A DNA stretch of 55,807 nt from JAAZBW01 sp035647855 (GTDB lineage: Bacteria > Actinomycetota > Actinomycetes > Actinomycetales > Actinomycetaceae): the NCBI GenBank assembly GCA_035647855.1, contig DASRMP010000033.1:1-55807 (forward strand), given 5' to 3'. A program made the translations under genes and the position numbers. Positions within the stretch are counted from its first letter, which is position 1. Each line of letters begins with the position of its first letter. This document shows positions 16,157 through 24,788 of the stretch, in pieces. Below the pieces are notes generated by a model, which searched no databases, was not told the origin of the DNA, and saw only the letters and a program-made list of their open reading frames with translations.

Positions 16157-17368
16157 GTGACGGGCGAGTTTCTCATCCTGGCGCTGATCGTAATCACGGC
16201 GCTCGTTTTCGATTTCACGAACGGCTTCCACGACACAGCAAACGCCATGGCCACATCCATCGCCACTGGCGCGCTGCATCCCAAGAGCGCAGTCCTTCTC
16301 TCCGCAGCCCTCAACCTGATCGGTGCGTTCCTATCCATCGAGGTGGCACTCACGGTCACCAACTCGGTCATCCGGATACAGGATTCGGACGGCAATCCGC
16401 TCCCGGCCCTCATGGGCGATGGTGGCGGCGCCCTCCTCATGATCCTGCTCGCCGGTCTTGCCGGCGCGATCCTCTGGAACCTCGCCACCTGGGCGTTCAG
16501 CCTCCCCTCCTCGAGTTCCCACGCTCTCTTCGGCGGTCTGATCGGCGCAACGATCGCCTCGATCGGATGGCAGGGCGTGAAGTGGGCCGGCGACGGCACC
16601 CTTGACGGGGTCCTCGGGAAGGTGGTCATGCCCGCCCTCGTGAGCCCGGTGCTCGCCATCATCGTCGCCGCGATCGGGACGTGGACCGTCCTGAAGATCA
16701 CGCGCGTGATCGAGGAGAAAGCGCGTGACACATGGTTCCGGTGGGGACAGATCGGTTCCGCCTCGCTCGTTTCCCTGGCCCACGGCACCAACGACGCGCA
16801 GAAGACGATGGGAATCATCACTCTGGCGCTGCTGGCGACGGGTCACTGGCATGACACGCACTCGGTGGCGCTCTGGGTGAAGGTGTCCTGCGCGCTCGCC
16901 ATCGCACTCGGTACCTACTCCGGCGGCTGGCGCATCATTCGCACGCTCGGGAAGGGGCTCGTGGACATCTCCTCCCCGCAGGGCATGGCAGCCGAGTCCG
17001 CGTCCGCCGCCATCATCCTCGCGTCGAGCCATATGGGCTTCGCCCTGTCGACCACCCAGGTCGCGACCGGATCCATCCTCGGGTCCGGAGTCGGCCGATC
17101 CGGGGCGAACGTGCGATGGAGCATCGCCGGCAAGATGGCGCTGGCATGGTTGATCACCCTCCCCATGTCCGCCATCGCCGCAGCGATCATCTGGTGGATC
17201 GGTCACTTCTTCGGAGGCAGCGTGCTGGCCGCGTGGGTGATGATCGCGATTCTTGTGGCCGGCTGCCTGGCCTTCTATCGCCACGCACGGACCAGTCACG
17301 TTGATCACAGGAATGTCAACGACGAGTGGGAGTCCGCGGAACCGGCGCGCGAAGAAGTGAGGTCCTGA
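16157..17368 (+). CDS. pit: Low-affinity inorganic phosphate transporter, PiT family
   Basis: A PiT-family cation-coupled phosphate permease. The 403-residue reading from GTG 16157 begins VTGEFLILALIVITALVFDF and carries the duplicated PiT signatures: FTNGFHDTANAMATSIATGAL near residue 20 and SLAHGTNDAQKTMGII in the middle, each inside a hydrophobic repeat. About ten hydrophobic segments are apparent, with a hydrophilic C-terminal tail. The frame stays open upstream to 15974, but that stretch is not hydrophobic or PiT-like. No strong ribosome-binding site is visible, so the exact start is uncertain. The next gene begins one base after its stop region. Confidence 0.93.
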   Translation: MTGEFLILALIVITALVFDFTNGFHDTANAMATSIATGALHPKSAVLLSAALNLIGAFLSIEVALTVTNSVIRIQDSDGNPLPALMGDGGGALLMILLAGLAGAILWNLATWAFSLPSSSSHALFGGLIGATIASIGWQGVKWAGDGTLDGVLGKVVMPALVSPVLAIIVAAIGTWTVLKITRVIEEKARDTWFRWGQIGSASLVSLAHGTNDAQKTMGIITLALLATGHWHDTHSVALWVKVSCALAIALGTYSGGWRIIRTLGKGLVDISSPQGMAAESASAAIILASSHMGFALSTTQVATGSILGSGVGRSGANVRWSIAGKMALAWLITLPMSAIAAAIIWWIGHFFGGSVLAAWVMIAILVAGCLAFYRHARTSHVDHRNVNDEWESAEPAREEVRS

Positions 17369-17369
17369 C

Positions 17370-17684
17370 ATGAGTACGTTGCTCGCCACACTTTCCGGCG
17401 TCTTTCACGTCTTCGTCACCAGCATCGTCTTCGGTGTCGGCCTTCCCGCCGTATTCGCTCTCGGCATGCGCGCGCACGCCTGGGGCAGCGGCACGACGCG
17501 CAAGCACGATGGGGCGGAGGAACTCCCGCCTTCCCGCCGTTTCGTGGGCAACGCACTCATGGTTGCCTGCTTGTCTGTCGTGATGCTCGGTCTCGTCATC
17601 GGCATCGGCGTCATCCTTTCCTCCGGTCTTGGCATGGAACTCACGTTCAACGGAGTCATTCCGGTCCTCGCCCCGAAGGGCTAG
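17370..17684 (+). CDS. Small two-helix membrane protein downstream of pit
   Basis: A 104-residue protein with two hydrophobic segments (about 8-32, LSGVFHVFVTSIVFGVGLPA; and about 62-88, LMVACLSVVMLGLVIGIGVI) separated by a charged loop. It starts at ATG 17370, directly after the pit stop, so the two are surely co-transcribed. Small membrane proteins of this kind accompany pit genes in other actinobacteria, from memory. A role as a transporter partner is an inference; I do not recognise a named family. Confidence 0.8.
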   Translation: MSTLLATLSGVFHVFVTSIVFGVGLPAVFALGMRAHAWGSGTTRKHDGAEELPPSRRFVGNALMVACLSVVMLGLVIGIGVILSSGLGMELTFNGVIPVLAPKG

Positions 17685-17783
17685 TTGAGGCGAGCGGCTC
17701 CACAGCGCCGGCTCGCGTCCGTCACTCCACGGGTTCCGGGACGTCGACGTCGACCACGTGCAGCGCCCGTGGAGGCTTGCTGC

Positions 17784-18314
17784 ATGACACCTACCGCACG
17801 CCGTCACATGGCCGGGTTGGCGGCCGCCGTCGGGTTCACGATCGGTGTGGCACTCACACCGGCCGCGCACGCGGATGGCGCCGCCCCGAAGGACTGGTCG
17901 TGGCCGACGGGTGAGCCCGCCGCCGTCGTGAGGGCGTACGCGCCTCCCGAGGTGCCCTGGGGCTCCGGACACCGTGGTGTCGACCTCGAACTCCAGGTGG
18001 GTGCACCGGTGCTTGCTGCGGGCGACGGCGTCGCCGTCTTCGCGGGTAATCTCGCCGGGCGGGGAGTGGTGTCGATCGAGCACGCATCCGGGCTGCGGAC
18101 CACGTACGAGCCCGTGGAGTCGGTCATCTCCGCGGGCGACCATGTGAGTCGCGGCGAGATCATCGGGTATCTCGAGGCCGGGCACTGCGCGCAGGGCTGC
18201 CTTCACTTCGGGCTCAAGGCCGGCTCGGACCTCTATCGAGACCCGCTGTCATTGTTCGAGCGGACCCGGGTGCGGCTGCTCCCGCTCGGCGGGCTCGCAG
18301 CGGCAGTGGTGTGA
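17784..18314 (+). CDS. Secreted M23 family (LytM-like) metallopeptidase
   Basis: A 176-residue predicted exported protein. ATG 17784 has a GGAGG site upstream and gives a signal peptide (hydrophobic 9-28, likely cleavage after AHA at about residue 30). The mature part is a single M23 domain: GHRGVDLEL supplies zinc ligands His63 and Asp67, and CLHFGLK supplies His141. The first His of the usual HxH motif is a Cys here, which I recall from the actinobacterial subfamily found near rpsB. Likely a cell-wall endopeptidase or a regulator of one. Its stop lies two bases from the convergent xerC stop. The 99 bases between the previous gene and this start hold nothing obvious. Confidence 0.88.
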   Translation: MTPTARRHMAGLAAAVGFTIGVALTPAAHADGAAPKDWSWPTGEPAAVVRAYAPPEVPWGSGHRGVDLELQVGAPVLAAGDGVAVFAGNLAGRGVVSIEHASGLRTTYEPVESVISAGDHVSRGEIIGYLEAGHCAQGCLHFGLKAGSDLYRDPLSLFERTRVRLLPLGGLAAAVV

Positions 18315-18316
18315 CC

Positions 18317-19255
18317 TCAGGCGCGGGGGTGGGCCTGCGTGAACGCTGCGCGGAGCCGTTCCGGGCTGACATGGGTGTAGCGCTGCGTGGTCTGCATCGA
18401 GGCGTGCCCGAGCAGTTCCTGAACCGTCCGGAGGTCACCGCCGCCCTCCAGCAGATGGGTGGCTGCCGAGTGGCGCAGTCCGTGAGGGGCGAGGTCCTTC
18501 ACTCCCGCCCGTGCAGTCAGCCGGTGAAGTGCTCCCCGCAGTGTTCGCGGGTCGAGGCGCCCGCCCCGGGCGCCGAGAAAGAGTGCCGGACCGGAGGTCG
18601 GCGTGACGAGTTCTGGACGGCGTGCGAGCCACGCCTGCAACGCCGTCGCCGCCGGGACGCCGAAGGGCACAACACGTTCCTTGTCGCCCTTGCCGAGCAC
18701 CCTGACCGTTCGGCGCTCGAAGTCGAGGTGCAGCGTATCGAGCGCGACCACCTCACCGATCCGCAGACCGCCTGCGTACGTCAACTCGAGCGCGGCCCAG
18801 TCACGTGCCGCAGTGGCCGGGGCACCCTCCGCCTCTGACTCGGCGCGCGCGTGGTCGAGCATCTTTGCGGCGTCGTCGGCGGTCAACACTTGCGGGATCT
18901 CGCCGATGGCCTTCGGGGACGCGAGCCGCGCCCCGGCGTCTGCCGGCACCCGGCGCTCCCGGGCCGCCCAGGCGGAGAATGTCCGGGCGGCGGCGGCACG
19001 GCGTGAGAGCGTGGAGCGGGCCTTGCCGGCGGCGGCCGCATCCGCCAGCCACGCTCGGAGTGCGGTAAGAGTGAACTCGCCGGGATCGCCGGAAACCGCG
19101 TCCGGGCCCCAGACGAACGCAAACAGATCCTTCAGGTCCGATCGGTAGGCCTTGATGGTGCGCCCACCGAGGCCGCGTTCGAGCGTGAGGTGGTCCGTGA
19201 AGGCGTCGAGTGTCGCGGCGAGGTCCACATCCCTCAGGATGTCACGCGCGCCCAC
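18317..19255 (-). CDS. xerC: Tyrosine recombinase XerC/XerD type
   Basis: A site-specific recombinase of the Xer kind, which resolves chromosome dimers at dif. The 312-residue protein has an N-terminal SAM-like core-binding domain (about 13-105) and a C-terminal catalytic domain. All catalytic residues are present: Arg165 (GGLRIGEV), Lys189 (LGKGDKERVVPFG), His258 and Arg261 (HGLRH), His284 (LLGHASM) and Tyr293 (TQRYTH). Location beside dprA and rpsB is the usual place of a host Xer gene in actinobacteria, so this is not evidence of a mobile element. The GTG start overlaps the dprA end by 22 bases. Confidence 0.93.
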   Translation of the reverse strand: MGARDILRDVDLAATLDAFTDHLTLERGLGGRTIKAYRSDLKDLFAFVWGPDAVSGDPGEFTLTALRAWLADAAAAGKARSTLSRRAAAARTFSAWAARERRVPADAGARLASPKAIGEIPQVLTADDAAKMLDHARAESEAEGAPATAARDWAALELTYAGGLRIGEVVALDTLHLDFERRTVRVLGKGDKERVVPFGVPAATALQAWLARRPELVTPTSGPALFLGARGGRLDPRTLRGALHRLTARAGVKDLAPHGLRHSAATHLLEGGGDLRTVQELLGHASMQTTQRYTHVSPERLRAAFTQAHPRA

Positions 19256-20400
19256 CTTGTCCCGGAGCGACGCACGCGGCCGGCAAGTTCGAGCGAACCG
19301 AGACCGGCCATCACCTCGAGCCGGGCAAGGCCGCTCACCCGCACGAGGGAGTCGATCTCAGCGGCCGACCTCGCCGGCAATGCGTCGAACACCCGCGAAG
19401 CCAGGGGGTCGAGTCCGTCGAGAAGGCCCTCACGCACGTCCGGCCCCTCAGCGGAGATCCCTGAACCGGCCGGGCTCATCAACTCGCGGACGTCCTCGAC
19501 CCCGGTCACGCACACGGCCTTTCCCTCACGGAACAGACGGTGGCACCCTGCCGATGCCGCGGACGTGACCGGACCCGGCACCGCGCCGATGGGGCGCAGC
19601 AGGTCGGCCGCATGGTTCGCGGTCGAAAGCGCACCGGAACGGTGCGACGCCTCCACCACCACGGTCACTCGCCCGAGGGCGGCGATGAGGCGGTTGCGCG
19701 ACAGGAACCGGTAGCGCGCAGGCGACGATCCGGGCGGCATTTCGGCGACGATCAGACCTCGCTCGGCGATTTGTGCCAGGAGACCGGCGTTCCCCGCAGG
19801 ATAGAAGCGGTCCGCTCCGCCCGCGAGCACCGCGATGGTGCCCGCCCCCTCGGGAGCGGCGAGGGCACCCCGGTGCGCGGCGGCGTCGATGCCGTACGCC
19901 CCTCCCGAGACGACCACGCATCCCGAGTCCGCGAGACCATACCCGAGTTCCCCTGCAATGGTTTCGCCGTATCGTGTCGAGGCCCGTGACCCGACGACGG
20001 AGACCACACTCGTCCCGGGGCGCTCCTGTTCCTGGTGCCTGCTGCCGGGGATCGGCAGGACTCCACGCAGCCAGAGGACGTGAGGTGCGAGGGTTTCGAG
20101 GTCCCGGAACTGCACCGGCCACTCCGGGTCTCCCGGCATGATGACCCGGCCTCCGATCCGCTCGAAGGCCGCCAGGTCCCGCTCGACGTCGAGCGTTTCC
20201 AGGCGGGGCGCCCAACGGTCCACACACGCGCGGGAGACGCGTCCCAGTGACCCTCGATTCCCGGCATGGTGCCGTAGCCAGGCGAGCGCCTCGACCGGAC
20301 CGAGCCGGGCCACGGTCTCACCCGCGTGCGGGTCGGCCGGCTCGGCGATCCTCGACCATGCAATGCGGGCCATCCGCTCGTCGTCACCAGTGAGGTGCAT
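19234..20400 (-). CDS. dprA: DNA-processing protein DprA
   Basis: DprA loads RecA on incoming single-stranded DNA during transformation and is conserved even in non-competent species. The 388-residue protein has a Rossmann-fold core with VSVVGSRASTRYGETIA, VVVSGGAYGIDAAAHRGAL, TIAVLAGGADRFYPAGN, SRNRLIAALGRVTVVVEA and AVPGPVTSAASAGCHRLFREG, all family hallmarks. A C-terminal winged-helix part follows (about 325-388). I start it at ATG 20398-20400 (MHLTGDDERMARIAW), inside the end of yifB by 17 bases. The yifB-dprA-xerC order is typical. Confidence 0.95.
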   Translation of the reverse strand: MHLTGDDERMARIAWSRIAEPADPHAGETVARLGPVEALAWLRHHAGNRGSLGRVSRACVDRWAPRLETLDVERDLAAFERIGGRVIMPGDPEWPVQFRDLETLAPHVLWLRGVLPIPGSRHQEQERPGTSVVSVVGSRASTRYGETIAGELGYGLADSGCVVVSGGAYGIDAAAHRGALAAPEGAGTIAVLAGGADRFYPAGNAGLLAQIAERGLIVAEMPPGSSPARYRFLSRNRLIAALGRVTVVVEASHRSGALSTANHAADLLRPIGAVPGPVTSAASAGCHRLFREGKAVCVTGVEDVRELMSPAGSGISAEGPDVREGLLDGLDPLASRVFDALPARSAAEIDSLVRVSGLARLEVMAGLGSLELAGRVRRSGTRWARVTS

Positions 20401-21925
20401 CTGATTCTCCGATCCTGAGGGTTGTGGCGGCCGCGAGATGGGCGGCCGAGGGTGTGCCGGCGCCGTCGAGGTCGGCAAGAGTCCACGAGAGGCGGAGGAC
20501 GCGGTCGAGTCCCCTCATGGTGAGGTCACCGGTGTCGACGAGACGCTCGAGCCGGGACAGCATGGGACCACGCGGGATCTTGCCACTGCCGCGCAGCCAG
20601 GAGCCGGCCGCACCCGAGTTCAGCGACCATGGCAGCCCCGCGTATCTGCGAGCCTGGCGATCGCGCGCGGCCGCCACCCGCTCGCCGACCACGGCAGAGG
20701 ACTCGCCGCGCTCCCCCAGCGCGACCGTCGCACGTGTCACGCGTGGCACCGTGATCCTGATATCGACGCGGTCGAGCAGCGGGCCCGTCAGGCGTGATGT
20801 GTAACGCCGTCGCACACCGGCGCCGCATCGGCATTTCACCCCGGACTTGCCGCACGGGCAGGGATTGGCGGCCATGACCAGTTGGAAACGAGCCGGATAC
20901 CGTGCCGATGCCGCAGCGCGATGGAGCACCACCTCGCCGGATTCGAGCGGCTGGCGAAGGGTCTGCAACACTGCGGTCGGGAACTCCGGAGCCTCATCGA
21001 GGAACAGCACGCCCTCGTGCGCGCGGGAGACGGCTCCTGGGCGCGGAATGCCCGAACCGCCACCGATGATCGACGCCTGCGACGCCGTGTGGTGCGGCGC
21101 CTCGAAGGGTGGCCGCCGCACGAGGCCCGCACCGGGAATGAGCGTCCCGGCGAGCGAGTGGACCGAGGTGACGGTGACGGCGGCCGCGTCGTCGAGTTCG
21201 GGGAGAATGGATGGCAACCGGCTTGCGAGCATGGTCTTGCCCGCGCCCGGTGGTCCCTGCATGTAGAGGTGGTGCCCGCCGGCGGCCGCGACTTCGAGGG
21301 CGAGGCGGGCGTGGTCCTGGCCGAGGACGTCAGTGAGGTCGCCGCCGGCACCGTTGGACATCCCTGCCGTGGGCGGGGCCGCGACCGGTGGCTCGGCCAG
21401 CTGCACCACGGATTGGAGCCCATAGCGGCCGAGGATGTCGCCGAGGTGTGCGGCGCCGATGACGTCGGCTCCCGGGACGAGAGATGCTTCTTCTGCGTTC
21501 GCCTGCGGCACGACCACTCGCCGCCGCCCTGCCGCGACTGCTCGCGCCACCATCGGCAACACGCCACGGACGGGGTGCAGCCGGCCGTCGAGACCGAGTT
21601 CGCCGAGGTGCACCGTGGAGCGGGCCTCGTTCCGCCCTGGTATCGAGCCGGTCGCCACGACGGCGACGGCGAGCGCTACGTCGAACGCGCTGCCGGATTT
21701 GGGCATCGACGCGGGTGAGAGGTTCACGGTCACCCGCCGCTGGGGCAGGTGCATTCCGCAGGAATTGAGCGCCGCCCGGACCCGCTCGCGCGCCTCGCCG
21801 AGTGCGGCGTCCGGCAGGCCCACGATCCGGAACGCCGGCAGCCCCGAGGCAAGTTGCGCCTCCACCTCGACGATGTGCCCCTCGAGCGCCACAAGTCCGA
21901 CCGAGAGCGTGCGACCGAGGCTCAC
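20384..21925 (-). CDS. yifB: YifB/ComM family Mg-chelatase-like AAA+ ATPase
   Basis: A 513-residue protein of the ComM/YifB family; ComM is a branch-migration helicase in transformation. The N-terminal domain is Lon-protease-like (SVGLVALEGHIVEVEAQLASGLPAF, then RVTVNLSPASMPKSGSAFD). The ATPase module has Walker A GPPGAGKTM, Walker B GVLFLDEAPEF and the NPCPCGKSG motif with a nearby cysteine pair (CRCG). I chose GTG 21923-21925 because it overlaps the yraN stop in GTGA; an upstream in-frame start would add ten low-complexity residues. Confidence 0.94.
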   Translation of the reverse strand: MSLGRTLSVGLVALEGHIVEVEAQLASGLPAFRIVGLPDAALGEARERVRAALNSCGMHLPQRRVTVNLSPASMPKSGSAFDVALAVAVVATGSIPGRNEARSTVHLGELGLDGRLHPVRGVLPMVARAVAAGRRRVVVPQANAEEASLVPGADVIGAAHLGDILGRYGLQSVVQLAEPPVAAPPTAGMSNGAGGDLTDVLGQDHARLALEVAAAGGHHLYMQGPPGAGKTMLASRLPSILPELDDAAAVTVTSVHSLAGTLIPGAGLVRRPPFEAPHHTASQASIIGGGSGIPRPGAVSRAHEGVLFLDEAPEFPTAVLQTLRQPLESGEVVLHRAAASARYPARFQLVMAANPCPCGKSGVKCRCGAGVRRRYTSRLTGPLLDRVDIRITVPRVTRATVALGERGESSAVVGERVAAARDRQARRYAGLPWSLNSGAAGSWLRGSGKIPRGPMLSRLERLVDTGDLTMRGLDRVLRLSWTLADLDGAGTPSAAHLAAATTLRIGESDAPHW

Positions 21926-22284
21926 TCCCCCACCCCCGCCAGGTGCTCGACCCACGGCGCGCCGGCGCGCCGCAGCGTCACGGCCACCGCATCAAGCCGT
22001 ATGGGACCTTCGTGCGGATGCTCGGTGAGCCACGCCCCGGCGAGGCGACGCAGCCGCGCCACCTTCTGCCCGGTGACCGCCTCGAACGGATGCCCGTGGC
22101 CGGTGCCATGGCGCGTCTTCACCTCGACGAAGGCCAGTGCCCCGCACGGGTCGACAGCGACGATGTCGATTTCCCCGGCCTTGCAGCGCCAATTGCGGGC
22201 GAGCAGGCGGTAACCGGCCTCCTCCAGATGCCGTGCCGCGAGCCGTTCGCCGTACTCTCCGATTGCTTTCGACTGGACCGTCAT
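21922..22284 (-). CDS. yraN: YraN family (UPF0102) nuclease-like protein
   Basis: A 120-residue protein of the UPF0102 family, a PD-(D/E)XK nuclease-like fold of unknown cellular role. Family hallmarks are KAIGEYGERLAARHLEEAGY at the N-terminus, LLARNWRCKAGEIDIVAVD and LAFVEVKTRHGTGHG, which hold the Glu-Asp-Glu-x-Lys catalytic set. It is coupled to yifB by a four-base overlap, the usual actinobacterial pair. Confidence 0.93.
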   Translation of the reverse strand: MTVQSKAIGEYGERLAARHLEEAGYRLLARNWRCKAGEIDIVAVDPCGALAFVEVKTRHGTGHGHPFEAVTGQKVARLRRLAGAWLTEHPHEGPIRLDAVAVTLRRAGAPWVEHLAGVGE

Positions 22285-22346
22285 GACCCGAAGGCTCGCC
22301 GATCCGGCCGGGCGGCGCGGCCGTCATTTACGAATCTGTGGAGGGG

Positions 22347-22362
22347 GCCGCGTCAACGCGGC
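22347..22362 (-). terminator. Possible hairpin downstream of the DUF2469 gene
   Basis: A 6-bp GC stem (GCCGCG with CGCGGC) and a four-base loop lie about 25 bases past the DUF2469 stop on the minus strand. There is no T tract and the stem is short. It may separate the lepB-rnhB-DUF2469 transcript from yraN. Confidence 0.3.
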
Positions 22363-22387
22363 TGTGAAGAAACTGGCGAAGGAATGG

Positions 22388-22687
22388 CTAGAGGGCGATC
22401 TCGGGCTTGTTGAGTTCCTCGATGTTGACGTCCTTGAACGAGACGACCGAGACTGACTTCACGAAACGTGCGGAACGGTAGACGTCCCAGACCCAGGCGT
22501 CCGTGAGCTTGAGTTCGAAGAACACCTCGCCACCTGCGGTGCGCGGCTTTATGTCGACCTGGTTGCACAGATAGAAGCGCCGTTCGGTCTCCACCACGTA
22601 GTTGAACAGGTTCGAGACATCCCGGTACTCGCGGTAGAGGTCGAGTTCGAGTTCCGTCTCGTACTTTTCGAGGTCTTCTGCGCTCAC
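22388..22687 (-). CDS. DUF2469 family protein
   Basis: A 99-residue acidic protein of the actinobacterial DUF2469 family. The conserved core is DLEKYETELELDLYREYRDV followed by FNYVVETERRFYLCN and DAWVWDVYRSARFVKSV. Start is taken at GTG 22685-22687 (SAEDLEKYE follows), the normal N-terminus; a longer reading runs into the end of rnhB. It lies seven bases after rnhB, the position typical of the family. Function is not known. Confidence 0.9.
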   Translation of the reverse strand: MSAEDLEKYETELELDLYREYRDVSNLFNYVVETERRFYLCNQVDIKPRTAGGEVFFELKLTDAWVWDVYRSARFVKSVSVVSFKDVNIEELNKPEIAL

Positions 22688-22694
22688 GCGACCA

Positions 22695-23408
22695 TCATGC
22701 CATCGAGGCAGCAGTTGTCCCTGCACCGCCTGTGCCGGCGGTGTCCGTCAACGCCTTACCGGTGCCCGCGAGCCGCCACGATCGCCGGTGGTGGTCGCAC
22801 GGCCCGTGCGCCCGGAGCGCCGCAAGATGCCCGGGGACGCCGTAGCCCTTGTTGGAGGCGAACCCGTAGCCGGGATCCTCAAGAGTTTCCATGTAGGCGT
22901 CCCGCCGCGTCTTCGCGATCACGCTCGCCGCTGCGACGACGGCGCAGTGCGCGTCCGCCTTCGGACGCACCACGATCTGCCGGAAGTCCAGGTGGGGCAG
23001 GTCGGAGTCGAGCAGCGTGGTCTCGAGCCAGTTGTGCGACCCGTCCAGGATCGCGGCGGTAGGCAGGGGTGCGAGTCCGGACTCGGCGAGTTCCGCGAGC
23101 GCCCGGGAAGCGGCCAGCCGCAGCGCCGCGATGATGCCGCGCTCGTCTATCTCGGCCGCCGTCGCTGATCCCACGGCGCTTGCCGCCACCCAAGTCCGTG
23201 CGCGTGCGGCGATCTCCGGACGTGCCGCCGCCGTGATCAGTTTCGAGTCACGCAGTCCGTCCGGGATCTGCGGCGCCGTCGTCGGCGTGACGACGGCCGC
23301 CCCCACGCACACTGGCCCTGCCAGTGCACCCCGGCCGACCTCGTCGATACCGACGAGCGCCTGATGGTGGCCGAGAAGGGCCGCCTCGAGCGAACGGTCC
23401 GGGATCAC
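22695..23408 (-). CDS. rnhB: Ribonuclease HII
   Basis: RNase HII removes ribonucleotides from DNA and RNA-DNA hybrids. The 237-residue protein has the catalytic acids in order: GIDEVGRGALAGPV (Asp, Glu), AILDGSHNW (Asp) and KADAHCAVVAAASVIAKTRRD (Asp). The C-terminal GYGFASNKGYGVPGHLAAL is characteristic. The GTG start at 23406-23408 overlaps the lepB stop in GTGA, so it is preferred to a longer upstream reading. Confidence 0.95.
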   Translation of the reverse strand: MIPDRSLEAALLGHHQALVGIDEVGRGALAGPVCVGAAVVTPTTAPQIPDGLRDSKLITAAARPEIAARARTWVAASAVGSATAAEIDERGIIAALRLAASRALAELAESGLAPLPTAAILDGSHNWLETTLLDSDLPHLDFRQIVVRPKADAHCAVVAAASVIAKTRRDAYMETLEDPGYGFASNKGYGVPGHLAALRAHGPCDHHRRSWRLAGTGKALTDTAGTGGAGTTAASMA

Positions 23409-24202
23409 GGGTCCGGCACCGCCACAAAGGCTGCGTCCCCGCCGCCCAGCCACGACATGCGGTCGAAGGGGTAGACGATGTAGGCGGCGCGCCCGCTCAC
23501 CAGTTCGACAGGCACGAATCCGCCGCCTTCCTGACCGATTTGTGCGCGAGAATCGCGGGAGTCCTGCCGGTTGTCACCCATCATCCACAGGGAGCCCTCG
23601 GGGACGATGACCTCGAAGCTGACCTCGGACGGCACGACGCCGTCGTCAAGGTACGGCTCGGCGATGTCCGTCCCGTTGACGCTCAGGCGCCCGTCCGTGC
23701 TGCAGCAGCTCACGCGGTCACCCGGAAACCCGATGACACGCTTGATCAGGTGCTCCCCGGCGTTCTGCGGCAGGACTCCGATGAAGGTCAGAACGTCCAT
23801 GGCGGCCTTCTGGAACCCACTCGGCAGTTCGGCGGGGGGCGCCAGCCAGCCGCCGGGGTCCACGAACACGACCACGTCGCCCCGGTTGAGTTCGTCGAGG
23901 TCGCCGGCCATTTTGTTGACGATGATCCGGTCATCGACCATGAGCGTCGACTCCATGGACGACGACGGGATGTAGAACGACTGCACGAAGAACGTCTTCA
24001 CGACGACGGAGATGGCGAGCGCGACGATGAGCACGAACGCCGTCTCGCGGAGGCATCCGCCCCTTCGTGGCGGCGCGACGTGTTGGGACTCGGCCTGGCT
24101 CTGGTGTGACGTGGCCCCTGGTTTGGAGAGAGATTCTCCGAGCCGAGGACGCTCTGCCGGCTCGTAGCGCCGTGGCAGCTCCTCATGGGGTCCGTCCGTC
24201 AC
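23405..24202 (-). CDS. lepB: Signal peptidase I
   Basis: LepB cleaves signal peptides from exported proteins at the outer face of the membrane. The 265-residue protein has a Pro/Glu/Gln-rich cytosolic N-terminus (1-52), one transmembrane helix (about 55-75), then the catalytic Ser82 in PSSSMESTL and general base Lys154 in HLIKRVIGFPGD. The downstream GDNRQDSRDS box is also conserved. An adjacent Cys pair (SCCSTDG) lies near residue 166. Start is GTG 24200-24202. It sits downstream of the rplS terminator and upstream of rnhB, with a GTGA overlap. Confidence 0.96.
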   Translation of the reverse strand: MTDGPHEELPRRYEPAERPRLGESLSKPGATSHQSQAESQHVAPPRRGGCLRETAFVLIVALAISVVVKTFFVQSFYIPSSSMESTLMVDDRIIVNKMAGDLDELNRGDVVVFVDPGGWLAPPAELPSGFQKAAMDVLTFIGVLPQNAGEHLIKRVIGFPGDRVSCCSTDGRLSVNGTDIAEPYLDDGVVPSEVSFEVIVPEGSLWMMGDNRQDSRDSRAQIGQEGGGFVPVELVSGRAAYIVYPFDRMSWLGGGDAAFVAVPDP

Positions 24203-24220
24203 CCGCCCAGCCTACCTTCA

Positions 24221-24263
24221 CGAAAAACGACTCGGGCGCCCGGCTCTCCGAACCGAACGCCCG
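24221..24263 (-). terminator. Rho-independent terminator after rplS
   Basis: An 11-bp stem with two G-U pairs (24253-24263 with 24233-24243, nine-base loop) is followed on the minus strand by AGTCGTTTTTCG. The T tract makes this the clearest intrinsic terminator of the window. It begins 15 bases past the rplS stop. Confidence 0.75.
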
Positions 24264-24278
24264 TATCGAGCAGGGGGA

Positions 24279-24635
24279 CTACTTCGCGACGGTATCGCGA
24301 CGTTCCTTGATCTTGGCGGCCTTTCCGCGAAGGTTGCGCAGGTAGTACAGCTTGGCGCGGCGCACGTCGCCCCGGGTGACGATCTCGATCCTGTCGATCG
24401 AGGGCGTGTGAACCGGGAAGGTGCGCTCCACACCGACACCGAAGGAGACCTTTCGGACAGTGAAGGTCTCACGGACGCCGTCGCCGGAGCGGGCGAGCAC
24501 AACTCCCTGGAAGATCTGGACACGCGCGCGGGTGCCCTCAACGACCTTCACGTGCACCTTGACAGTGTCTCCGGCGCGGAAAGCGGGAATGTCGCTGCGG
24601 AGAGACGCGGCGTCGACCTTGTCGAGCTTCTGCAT
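24279..24635 (-). CDS. rplS: 50S ribosomal protein L19
   Basis: L19 lies at the 30S-50S interface. The 118-residue protein has the family sequence: FRAGDTVKVHVKVVEG near residue 20, RVQIFQGVVLARSGDGVRETFTVRKVSFGVGVERTFP split over the middle, and the C-terminal KLYYLRNLRGKAAKIKE. The start is ATG 24633-24635 (MQKLDKVD). It is followed by a terminator, and a good -10 element lies at 24698-24703, so it is probably transcribed from its own promoter even though trmD is upstream. Confidence 0.98.
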   Translation of the reverse strand: MQKLDKVDAASLRSDIPAFRAGDTVKVHVKVVEGTRARVQIFQGVVLARSGDGVRETFTVRKVSFGVGVERTFPVHTPSIDRIEIVTRGDVRRAKLYYLRNLRGKAAKIKERRDTVAK

Positions 24636-24697
24636 GGTGTACCTCTTCCCGCACGTGCCACCGGTCACGCGCGCTCCTGCGGCGGTGACCCGCCGCA

Positions 24698-24703
24698 ATA
24701 GTA
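24698..24703 (-). promoter_or_regulatory. Candidate -10 element for rplS
   Basis: The minus-strand hexamer TACTAT lies 63 bases upstream of the rplS start, in the 153-bp gap after trmD. A weak TTCTCA about 18 bases further upstream could serve as -35. No other structure is apparent in this gap. Confidence 0.45.
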
Positions 24704-24788
24704 AGGGGTGCGTGCCACTGTTGAGAAGGATCCTCCCCGGAGGCAGAGAACCGTTCCCGGCCGGTGAGGCCGCGTGACACGTGCCGAA

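Noticed and set aside
18317..19255. Tyrosine recombinase as evidence for an integrated element
   Set aside because: It sits in the normal dprA-xerC-rpsB neighbourhood, and no attachment repeats, tRNA or phage genes are near.
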